A stretch of DNA of 53,282 nt from positions 1-53,282 of the forward strand of contig PLRX01000116.1 in the NCBI GenBank assembly GCA_003164095.1, read 5' to 3'. This document shows positions 35,870 through 42,711 of the stretch, one piece after another. The notes beneath the pieces are model-generated. The model worked only from the letters and a program-made list of their open reading frames with translations, searched no databases and was not told the DNA's origin. Numbering within the stretch: position 1 is the first letter of the stretch; every line of letters begins with the position of its first letter. The position numbers were made by a program, and so were the translations under genes. This stretch comes from Acidimicrobiaceae bacterium (GTDB lineage: Bacteria; Actinomycetota; Acidimicrobiia; Acidimicrobiales; RAAP-2).

Positions 35870-37869
35870 GTGGTCGCTCCTGTCGTGGCGTGGATCCGGG
35901 GAGCGGGCACCAGCCCGCACAGCTCGAGCGCCAGGCGGCGCCCTTCGAGGACCGCCTCCAGCACCGTGCGGGGGGCGACGCAGTCCCCGGCCCGCAGGGT
36001 CCCGGGGCGGTCGAGGTAGAGGGACTCGTCGGGGAGCCGGTGGCCGCACTCGACGACCACGGCCACCGGCACCTGTCGGGTCGCTCCCGTCCAGGGGTCC
36101 TGGAGCTCGGCACGGCCGTCGGACAAGCGGCGCAGCAGTGACCGCAGCTCGCGTCGGACACCCGCCTGTTGGAGGCGGGTGTTGGCGTCGGCCAGGTCGC
36201 CGGTCAGTGACAGCAGGGTGCCCGCGATCTGGTCGGCGGTCACCAGCGCCACGTCCCGGCCGGCGGCGGCCAGCCACTCGGCCACTCCGACGCCGATCGG
36301 ACCGCCCACCGTGTCGTGGACCAGCACGGGGCCGTCGGGAAGGGAGCCCGGGTCGCCGGTGAGGGCGGAGGCGGCGTCGACGACGACCACGCTGCCGTCG
36401 TCCGGCACGGCGGAAGGTGTGGGGCGCCCGCCGGTGGCGAGGACGACGGTCGTGCCGGCCCCGACGGCGGCGTCGAGGTCGGCTGCGCTCGCCTCGACCC
36501 CGGTGGTAACGGACACGCCGAGCCGGTCGCACTCGGACGCGAGCCAGGCGGGAAGGTCGGCCAGACGCTGCCGACCGGGCCCGACGGCGGCGGCCCTCAG
36601 GGCGCCGCCGGTGCGGTCGGTGCGCTCGACCACGCGGACCCGGTGCCCCCGGAGCGCCAGGACCCGGGCGCACTCCAGACCGGCCGGGCCGGCACCCACC
36701 ACGAGGGCGTCGACAGCCTGGTCCGCGCCACCGCCACCGCCACCGCCACCGCCGACGGCCTCGGGGTCGATGTCGACCGTCTCGTGGCCCGAGCGGGGCT
36801 CGCCCACACAGCTGACCAGCGGGTTGCGGTTGTCGCGCACCCGACAGGCCTGGTTGCACAGGACGCACGGCCGGACCGTCGACGGCGCACCGGCGCGGAC
36901 CTTGTCCACCAGCCGAGGGTCGGCGATCTGGGCCCGGGTCATCTCCACCAGATCGGCCGTGCCGTCGGCCAGCGCAGTGCCGGCCATGGCGGGGTCGACC
37001 ACGCTGCCCTGCAGCACGACGGGCACGCGACCGGCGGCGGCCTGTCGCATTGCGGCACAGAGCTCCAGGTTGAACCCGTCCGGGGTGTGGGCGTCCGGTC
37101 GGTAGGCGGTGGCCGAGTAGGGCCCGCCGCGCACGACGGTGAGCAGGTCCACTGCGTCGGCCAGCGCGTCCACGTGCGCGGCTGCGTGCTCCGGCGTCAC
37201 ACCCGCCCACGGGGCCAGCTCGTCGCACGACAGGCGGAGGGCGACGACGCGGTCGGGACCGACGGCCCGGCGCACGGCGTCGAGTACCTCACTTGTGAGG
37301 AGCAGCCGGTCCTGCCCGTACTCGTCCTCGCGTTGGTTGGTCAGGCCCGAGTGGAACTGGCGGAGCACCGACAGGGGCCCGGCATCGAGCTCCACGCCGT
37401 CCAGGCCGGCGTCGACGGCGGCACGGGCGGAGGCGGCGAACCCCTCCACCAGAGCCCCGAGCTCGGGTCGCCCCATGGCCATCGGCAGCTCGCGGCTGGC
37501 CACGTCGGCCACCGGTGACGGGGCCCACAGCACGGACTGCGAGTACGCGCTCGACCCCTGGCCGCCGGCGTGTCCCAGCCCGGCGAGCACCACGGTCCCG
37601 TGGGGCCGACAGGCCTCGGCGACCGCCCGCCACCCCGGCCCGCACGCCGAGGCGAGGGGGGCGCGCTCGTACGGCCAGTCCGAGGGGTGCACGGAGGCCG
37701 TCTCGGTGATGATCACGCCGGCCCCGCCCGCCGCCCGTGCCTCGTAGTAGGCGACGTGGCGCGGGCCGATGGACCGGCCGTCGCCCAGGTTGGTCTCGTG
37801 GGGGCCGAACACCACCCGGGACGGTGCGAGGCGCGGCCCGACGTCGACCGGGCCGGTGGGCCCCGTCAC
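35866..37869 (-). CDS. FadH/TMADH-like flavoprotein 1 of the mycofactocin system
   Basis: A 667-residue three-part protein like its paralogue: FMN barrel, 4Fe-4S loop with CVLCNQACRVR and VSCVGEPR, then a nucleotide-binding part starting VDALVVGAGPAGLECARVLALRG. Active-site loss goes further: the barrel motif is DAGPLSVL, with neither His nor Tyr, and the second Rossmann glycines are absent (VLVHDTVGGPIG). A run of ten glycines, encoded partly by four GCCACC units at 36727-36750, forms a linker before the FAD domain. GTG start at 37867-37869, overlapping the mftC stop. It matches 'mycofactocin system FadH/OYE oxidoreductase 1'. Its substrate is unproven. Confidence 0.86.
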   Translation of the reverse strand: MTGPTGPVDVGPRLAPSRVVFGPHETNLGDGRSIGPRHVAYYEARAAGGAGVIITETASVHPSDWPYERAPLASACGPGWRAVAEACRPHGTVVLAGLGHAGGQGSSAYSQSVLWAPSPVADVASRELPMAMGRPELGALVEGFAASARAAVDAGLDGVELDAGPLSVLRQFHSGLTNQREDEYGQDRLLLTSEVLDAVRRAVGPDRVVALRLSCDELAPWAGVTPEHAAAHVDALADAVDLLTVVRGGPYSATAYRPDAHTPDGFNLELCAAMRQAAAGRVPVVLQGSVVDPAMAGTALADGTADLVEMTRAQIADPRLVDKVRAGAPSTVRPCVLCNQACRVRDNRNPLVSCVGEPRSGHETVDIDPEAVGGGGGGGGGADQAVDALVVGAGPAGLECARVLALRGHRVRVVERTDRTGGALRAAAVGPGRQRLADLPAWLASECDRLGVSVTTGVEASAADLDAAVGAGTTVVLATGGRPTPSAVPDDGSVVVVDAASALTGDPGSLPDGPVLVHDTVGGPIGVGVAEWLAAAGRDVALVTADQIAGTLLSLTGDLADANTRLQQAGVRRELRSLLRRLSDGRAELQDPWTGATRQVPVAVVVECGHRLPDESLYLDRPGTLRAGDCVAPRTVLEAVLEGRRLALELCGLVPAPRIHATTGATT

Positions 37870-39098
37870 CTGGCGGTGGGAGCGGAGCCGGGCGCGAACC
37901 CGGCGAGCGGGTGCTCGTCGCAGCTGCGGTCCGGCCGCCGGTCGGGCGTCCCGCCGCGGGTGGTCAGGGCTACGGCCACCGTGCGGGGACGCGAGGAATG
38001 GTCGGGTGACGGGCGGGGCGTCTCGACGTCGCCGCGGGCGCCGAGCGCGTGCTCGCCGTGCCCCAGGACGCATTCGGGGTCGGGGCCGTCCAGCGGGAGC
38101 CCGGTGAAGAACTTGGCCGCCATGCACCCGCCCCGGCAGGCGTCGAAGTGGCCGCACGAACTGCACGCCCCGGCGCTCTGGGGCTCCCGGAGTTCGAGGA
38201 ACAGGTCGGACGCACGCCACACCGAGGTGAACCCACCGGCGCCGCGCACATTGCCGGCCAGGAACTCGTCGTGGATGGCGAACGGACAGGCGTACACGTC
38301 GCCGACGGGGTCGACCAGGCACACCACGCGTCCGGCGCCGCACAGGTTGAGGCCCGGCAGGGCGTCGCCGTAGGCGGCGAGGTGGAAGAACGAGTCCCCC
38401 GTGAGTACCTCCTCGCCCCGCAGGACGAGCCAGTCGTAGAGCTGGCGCTGCTGGTCGGCGGTGGGGTGCAGCTCGTCCCAGACATCGGCCCCGCGGCCGG
38501 ACGGGCGCAGGCGGGTCAGGCGGAGCTGGGCCCCGTACCGGTCGGCGATGGACTTGAACGCGTCGAGCTGGCCGACGTTGTGGCGGGTCACGACCACCGA
38601 CAGCTTGAACCCGGCGAAGCCGGCAGCGGCCAGGCGCTCCATGGCCGTGACGGCGGTGGCGAACGAACCCTCGCCGCGCACGGCGTCGTTGACCTCGGCG
38701 GTCGCCCCGTCGAGGGAGATCTGGACGTCGACGTAGTCGCTGGCGGCCAGTCGGGCGGCTATGGCCTCGCTGATGCGCGACCCGTTGGTGGAGAACTTGA
38801 CCCCCACGTGGTGCTCGGTGGCGTAGTCGACCAGGTCCCAGAAGTCGGACCGGATGGTCGGCTCGCCCCCGCCGATGTTGACGTAGAAGATCTGCATCCG
38901 CTCGAACTCGTCGATGAGCGCACGGCACTCCGCCGTCGTGAGCTCGCGCGGGTCACGGCGTCCCGAGCTCGACAGGCAGTGCACGCATGCCAGGTTGCAG
39001 GCGTAGGTGAGCTCCCAGGTCAGGCAGATGGGGGCGTCGAGCCCCCGCTCGAACCGGTCGACCAGTCGGGTCCCCTCCGCCGGGGCGACGGTCGTCAC
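37866..39098 (-). CDS. mftC: Mycofactocin radical SAM maturase MftC
   Basis: A 410-residue radical SAM/SPASM enzyme. MftC decarboxylates the C-terminal Tyr of MftA and then links Val to Tyr. The SAM cluster motif CNLACVHC is at residues 34-41, followed by IGGGEPT. The SPASM region carries cysteines in LNLCGAGRVVC, VYACPF, GACSSCGHFDACRGGC and PECVLG. About 45 residues after the last cysteine form a polar tail, slightly longer than usual. GTG start at 39096-39098 overlaps the mftB stop. Confidence 0.95.
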   Translation of the reverse strand: MTTVAPAEGTRLVDRFERGLDAPICLTWELTYACNLACVHCLSSSGRRDPRELTTAECRALIDEFERMQIFYVNIGGGEPTIRSDFWDLVDYATEHHVGVKFSTNGSRISEAIAARLAASDYVDVQISLDGATAEVNDAVRGEGSFATAVTAMERLAAAGFAGFKLSVVVTRHNVGQLDAFKSIADRYGAQLRLTRLRPSGRGADVWDELHPTADQQRQLYDWLVLRGEEVLTGDSFFHLAAYGDALPGLNLCGAGRVVCLVDPVGDVYACPFAIHDEFLAGNVRGAGGFTSVWRASDLFLELREPQSAGACSSCGHFDACRGGCMAAKFFTGLPLDGPDPECVLGHGEHALGARGDVETPRPSPDHSSRPRTVAVALTTRGGTPDRRPDRSCDEHPLAGFAPGSAPTAR

Positions 39099-39394
39099 GC
39101 CACCCGCTCGCAGATCATCCCGGAGCCGACCAGGGTGGCGAGGGCCTGCTCGTAGGCGCCCTGCTCCTCGGAGGTCACGCCGGCGGCGCGGCAGGCGGCC
39201 AGCCCGGACGGCTGGTCGGCCAGGGACTCGACCACGGCCAGCAGGGTCCGGCTCTTCAGGAACGAGAGGCGCCGGGTGCCGAAGTGGTAGGCGAGGGCAC
39301 CGAACGATTCCGGGCGCAGCGCCACCTGGGGATGGAGGGCATAGGGCCGCGCGGGGTCGAACGCTGCGTCGGCCGGTGGCGGGGTGGGGGGCAT
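39095..39394 (-). CDS. mftB: Mycofactocin peptide chaperone MftB
   Basis: A 99-residue RiPP-recognition-element protein that binds the leader of MftA and presents it to MftC. It shows YALHPQVALRPESFGALAYH then FGTRRLSFLKSRTLLAVVE and a Thr/Leu-rich end, the PqqD-like winged-helix pattern of MftB. ATG at 39392-39394, 37 bp after the mftA stop; the 4-bp overlap with mftC fits a fixed stoichiometry. Confidence 0.92.
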   Translation of the reverse strand: MPPTPPPADAAFDPARPYALHPQVALRPESFGALAYHFGTRRLSFLKSRTLLAVVESLADQPSGLAACRAAGVTSEEQGAYEQALATLVGSGMICERVA

Positions 39395-39431
39395 GGCGGG
39401 ACGGGTCCGGTCGGAGGGTGCCGTCGGCGGT

Positions 39432-39578
39432 CTAGTAGACGCCGCACATCCCGTCGATGGACACGTCCTCGACGAGTAGATCGCTCTCCACCAGCTCCAC
39501 CGTGGCGGGCTCGGTGGCGACGGCGGCCTCGTCGGCGACGATGACGGCGGTGGGCTCCTTGGTCGTGGTGATGGTCAT
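39432..39578 (-). CDS. mftA: Mycofactocin precursor peptide MftA
   Basis: A 48-residue peptide. Its C-terminus IDGMCGVY is the invariant mycofactocin core, with the final Val-Tyr converted to the redox cofactor. The leader starts MTITTTKEPTAVIVADEAA and is acidic (ELVESDLLVEDVS), suited to binding MftB. GGAGGA lies 5 bases before the ATG at 39576-39578. It is the first gene of the minus-strand operon and its promoter must overlap the palindrome at 39625-39642. Confidence 0.95.
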   Translation of the reverse strand: MTITTTKEPTAVIVADEAAVATEPATVELVESDLLVEDVSIDGMCGVY

Positions 39579-39624
39579 GGGTCCTCCGGTGGGTCAGCCG
39601 GCGCGGGGCCGGGCACGTTCAGTG

Positions 39625-39642
39625 GGTGCAATTTAGTGCACC
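39625..39642. promoter_or_regulatory. Probable MftR operator between mftA and mftR
   Basis: GGTGCA-ATTTAG-TGCACC is a perfect 6-bp inverted repeat with a 6-bp AT-rich spacer, in the divergent gap between mftA and mftR. TetR regulators bind such sites, and this one could control both directions. It sits 46 bp upstream of the mftA start and 38 bp before the chosen mftR start. Confidence 0.6.
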
Positions 39643-39680
39643 GGATGCCAAAATGGAAGCGTGACGACCGGGCGGGCCTG

Positions 39681-40322
39681 ATGACGACTGCAGACGGGGG
39701 TTCCACCACACCCGCCGGCAGGGACGGTGCGGCGCGTGGTCGTCCGGCCGCGACGTCGCGTCAGGACGTCGCCCGTGCCGCCCTCGACCTCTTCGCCCGC
39801 CAGGGCTACGACGAGACCACGGTCGACGAGATCGCGGCGGCGGTCGGGATCTCGCGGCGGACCTTCTTCCGCTACTACGAGTCCAAGCCCGACGTCGTGT
39901 GGGGGGAGTTCGACGCCGAGTTGGGACGCCTGCGTGACCGCCTGGCCGAGGCACCGGATTCGGAGCCCCTGATGGATGTGCTCCGGCGGTCGGTCATCGC
40001 CACCAACCGCTTCGGTGCGGGCGAGCTCGACGAGCTGCGCATCCGGATCGTGCTGATCAGCACCGTGCCCACCCTGGTGGCCCACTCGGCGGTCCGTTAC
40101 GAGGAGTGGTGCGAGGTCGTCGCCGGGTTCGCCGCCGGCCGGCTCGGGGGGTCGCCCGGCGACCTCGCCCCCCAGACGGTGGCACGGGCGGCGCTCGGCG
40201 CCGCCATGGCCGCGTTCGCCTGCTGGGCCCGCAGCGAGGGGGGCGACCTGGTGGCCGAGGTGGACCGGGCCTTCCGGCTGCTGGCCACCGGGTTCGCCGA
40301 CGACGGACGCGACGCGGCCTGA
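39681..40322 (+). CDS. mftR: TetR-family regulator MftR
   Basis: A 213-residue TetR regulator. The DNA-binding domain reads RQDVARAALDLFARQGYDET, TVDEIAAAVGISRRTFFRYY and ESKPDVVW. In mycobacteria MftR represses the mft operon and is released by long-chain acyl-CoA; the divergent place next to mftA supports the same role here. The start is uncertain: ATG at 39681 is used, but ATG at 39645, just past the palindrome, is also in frame and would suit a leaderless message. Confidence 0.9.
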   Translation: MTTADGGSTTPAGRDGAARGRPAATSRQDVARAALDLFARQGYDETTVDEIAAAVGISRRTFFRYYESKPDVVWGEFDAELGRLRDRLAEAPDSEPLMDVLRRSVIATNRFGAGELDELRIRIVLISTVPTLVAHSAVRYEEWCEVVAGFAAGRLGGSPGDLAPQTVARAALGAAMAAFACWARSEGGDLVAEVDRAFRLLATGFADDGRDAA

Positions 40323-40451
40323 GTGCGGCCCCGAACCGGGCGGTCACCTGCCCGCCACACGGCGGTGTGTCGACGGGACCGCCGGGACGGTGCGATGCTG
40401 GTCCCCTGAATGCGAGGCGCCAGGGGGGCGCCGACCCTAGGGGAGGACCAC

Positions 40452-41603
40452 ATGAAGATCCGTGCCGCCGTCTGTTCCGGTCTCGAGGAGCCGTGGAAGA
40501 CCGAGGAGGTCGAGATCGACGCTCCCCACGCCCATGAGGTGGTCGTCCAGTTGGCCTACGCCGGGATGTGCCACTCCGACGAGCACCTCCGCCATGGCGA
40601 CATCAGCGTCGAGCCCGAGGTGCTCTCGGTGTTCGGCGTCGACTCGCTCTTCCCCTGCATCGGTGGCCACGAGGGCGCCGGTGTCGTGGTGGAGGTCGGC
40701 GAGGGGGTCGAGACGGTGGCCGTCGGCGACCACGTGGCGGCAGCGTTCATGCCGGCGTGCGGCACGTGCTTCTGGTGCGCCTCGGGGCGCCAACACCTGT
40801 GCGACCTCGGCATGTTCACCCTGGCCGGCCCGATGATGAGCGACATGACCTGGCGGCACCACCTCGACGGCGCCAACGTCAACCGGATGACCCAGCTCGG
40901 CACCTTCGCCGAGCAGATGGTCGTCAACGAGGCGTCGCTGGTGAAGATCGATCCGGATGCCTCGCTCAAGGCCGCCGCACTGATCAGCTGCGGGATCTCG
41001 ACCGGCTTCGGCTCGGCCGTGGACCGGGCGAAGGTGAGGCCGGGGGAGACCGTGGTGGTCGTCGGGTGCGGTGGTGTCGGCTCCGGTGCCCTGCAGGGTG
41101 CCCGCCTGGCCGGCGCCCGCCAGATCATCGCGGTGGACCCGTTGCCCTTCAAGCTCGAGAAGGCGATGAAGGTGGGCGCCACCCACGCCGCCGCGTCGAT
41201 GCTCGAGGCCAACCTCCTGCTGCCCGAGCTGACCGAGGGCCGGATGGCCGACGTGGTCATCCTCACGCCGGGCGTCCTGACCGGCGACCTGATCGCCCCC
41301 GCCATGGCGCTGGCGTCCAAGGACGGACGGGTCGTCGCCACGGCCATCGCTCCGTTCAACCAGAACCAGGTCGACCTCAACCTGTTCAACTTCTCGATGT
41401 TCAACCAGGCACTGCTGGGTACGGTGTTCGGCTCGGTCAGCCCACGGGTGCAGATCCCCAACCTGCTCCGTCTCTACGAGGCGGGCATGTTGGAGATCGA
41501 CGACCTGATCACCCGGGAGTACTCGCTCGACCAGGTGCAGGACGGCTACGACGACCTGGCCGCCGGCACCAACATCCGCGGCATCGTCGCCTTCGACGTC
41601 TGA
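40452..41603 (+). CDS. NDMA-type, mycofactocin-dependent alcohol dehydrogenase
   Basis: A 383-residue zinc alcohol dehydrogenase. Catalytic zinc ligands are in AGMCHSDEH (Cys about 40) and GGHEGAG (His 73), and the structural zinc cysteines in ACGTCFWCASGRQHLC (103, 106, 109, 117). The Rossmann motif is VVGCGGVGSG. The segment MMSDMTWRHHLDGANVNRMT is typical of the NDMA-dependent group, which keeps NAD bound and gives electrons to mycofactocin in vivo. GGGAGGA lies about 6 bases before the ATG. It follows mftR by 129 bp and is the probable alcohol-oxidising client of the cofactor made next door. Confidence 0.93.
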   Translation: MKIRAAVCSGLEEPWKTEEVEIDAPHAHEVVVQLAYAGMCHSDEHLRHGDISVEPEVLSVFGVDSLFPCIGGHEGAGVVVEVGEGVETVAVGDHVAAAFMPACGTCFWCASGRQHLCDLGMFTLAGPMMSDMTWRHHLDGANVNRMTQLGTFAEQMVVNEASLVKIDPDASLKAAALISCGISTGFGSAVDRAKVRPGETVVVVGCGGVGSGALQGARLAGARQIIAVDPLPFKLEKAMKVGATHAAASMLEANLLLPELTEGRMADVVILTPGVLTGDLIAPAMALASKDGRVVATAIAPFNQNQVDLNLFNFSMFNQALLGTVFGSVSPRVQIPNLLRLYEAGMLEIDDLITREYSLDQVQDGYDDLAAGTNIRGIVAFDV

Positions 41604-41635
41604 GGCATCACCCCTACGTCGGCACCGCCGACAGC

Positions 41636-41667
41636 ACGATGCCCCGGTCCCGGTCCCGGGGCATCGT
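41636..41667. terminator. Bidirectional terminator-like hairpin
   Basis: ACGATGCCCCGG and CCGGGGCATCGT form a perfect 12-bp stem around an 8-base loop, between the convergent alcohol dehydrogenase and SHOCT genes. No U-tract on either strand. Confidence 0.8.
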
Positions 41668-41703
41668 CGCGTGTGGTCAGCCCGTGTGGGGCAGTGAGGA
41701 CTG

Positions 41704-41997
41704 TCAGGCGTTCAGGAGCTTGGCCTTGGCCGCGGCGAACTCCTCGTCGGTCAGCAGCCCGTTGTTCTTCATCTCGGCGAGCTTCGTCAGCTCGCCGGTG
41801 ATGTCCACGTCACCGGCCGGTGCGGCGGCGGGCGGTGACGGCGGGGGGGCCTGCGGGGCCTGGGCCTGCTGGGCCGCCGTGGCCTTCTGCTCCTGACGGT
41901 TGTGGACGCCACCGACGACGGCGGTGGCCGTCCCGGCGATCACTGCGGTGCGGGCCATCGTGCCGACCAGCCCGGGTCGTCCCATGCGGCGCATCAT
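41704..41997 (-). CDS. Small SHOCT-domain protein
   Basis: A 97-residue protein with a hydrophobic N-terminal segment (about 10-30), an Ala/Gln/Pro-rich middle, and a C-terminal SHOCT helix pair LTKLAEMKNNGLLTDEEFAAAKAKLL. SHOCT domains are short oligomerisation modules at the ends of membrane or stress proteins. ATG ATG start, the second codon also possible. It follows the DUF6325-like gene by 52 bp and is probably cotranscribed with it. Confidence 0.8.
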   Translation of the reverse strand: MMRRMGRPGLVGTMARTAVIAGTATAVVGGVHNRQEQKATAAQQAQAPQAPPPSPPAAAPAGDVDITGELTKLAEMKNNGLLTDEEFAAAKAKLLNA

Positions 41998-42049
41998 CGT
42001 TGGTGCCTCCTGTGGTTGCTAGTTGTTCGTGGTCGTCGTCGGAAGTGGG

Positions 42050-42481
42050 TCAGTCGAGCGCGGCGAGTTCGTCGAGCAGCTCGTCGACGGCCAGGCCGGG
42101 CAGGCGGAGCTCGCCGGTCAGGATGCCGCCCGACTCGACGATGGCGTCGCGGAACGGCTTGGCCCAGGTGTGCTCGAACACCAGGATGGCCTCGGAGTCG
42201 CCGGGAGAGAGTCCGTCGGCCAGCTCCAGGACGTCCTCGTCGGAGATGAGCGACTCGACCTGGTCCAGGACGGCGGCGAGACGGGCCGCGTCGTGGTTCT
42301 CGCCCAGCTCCTCGAACTCCACGAACGTGACGTCGCCGGCCTCGTCGCGGGTGACGAAGACCCCGTCGATGACCGAGATGATCCCGTTCGACGTCAGGCG
42401 CTCCAGCTCCGGGATGACCGCCCCGTTGAACTGGCTGCCGGGAAAGCTCAACACCAGGACTTCGACCGGTCCGAGCGCCAT
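42050..42481 (-). CDS. DUF6325/DUF1269-like protein
   Basis: A 143-residue soluble acidic protein with MALGPVEVLVLSFPGSQFNG at the start, GIISVIDGVFVTRDEAGDV in the middle and EAILVFEHTWAKPFRDAIVESGG near the end. This matches the small actinomycete family found next to SHOCT proteins (DUF6325, related to DUF1269). Its job is unknown; the pairing with SHOCT suggests a stress or envelope role. ATG at 42479-42481. Confidence 0.75.
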   Translation of the reverse strand: MALGPVEVLVLSFPGSQFNGAVIPELERLTSNGIISVIDGVFVTRDEAGDVTFVEFEELGENHDAARLAAVLDQVESLISDEDVLELADGLSPGDSEAILVFEHTWAKPFRDAIVESGGILTGELRLPGLAVDELLDELAALD

Positions 42482-42711
42482 GTCCCACCTCCGAATCGCA
42501 TCGTGCGGCGGCTCCGTGGAGGTCTCCACAGGCACGCGCCGGCCCGTGGGATGGACGATAACAGGGCCGCGCGGCGCCAGGGGCGCCGGTGGGCACCACC
42601 CGGACCGGCGTGGAGAGGCCGTGATGAACCGTCGCCCGGTAACGTGGGGATGTCGAGGCGGTCCGGCCGCCCGGCCGAGTTCGGAACCACCTGACCTGAC
42701 CGGAGCGTGAC

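Noticed and set aside
36727-36750. Phase-variable repeat of GCCACC units
   Set aside because: The unit is six bases, so length change keeps the frame; it encodes a glycine linker and is unlikely to switch the gene off.
33049-37869. Two FadH-like genes as fatty-acid 2,4-dienoyl-CoA reductases
   Set aside because: The His and Tyr needed for dienoyl reduction are missing in both, and the genes are embedded in the mycofactocin operon.
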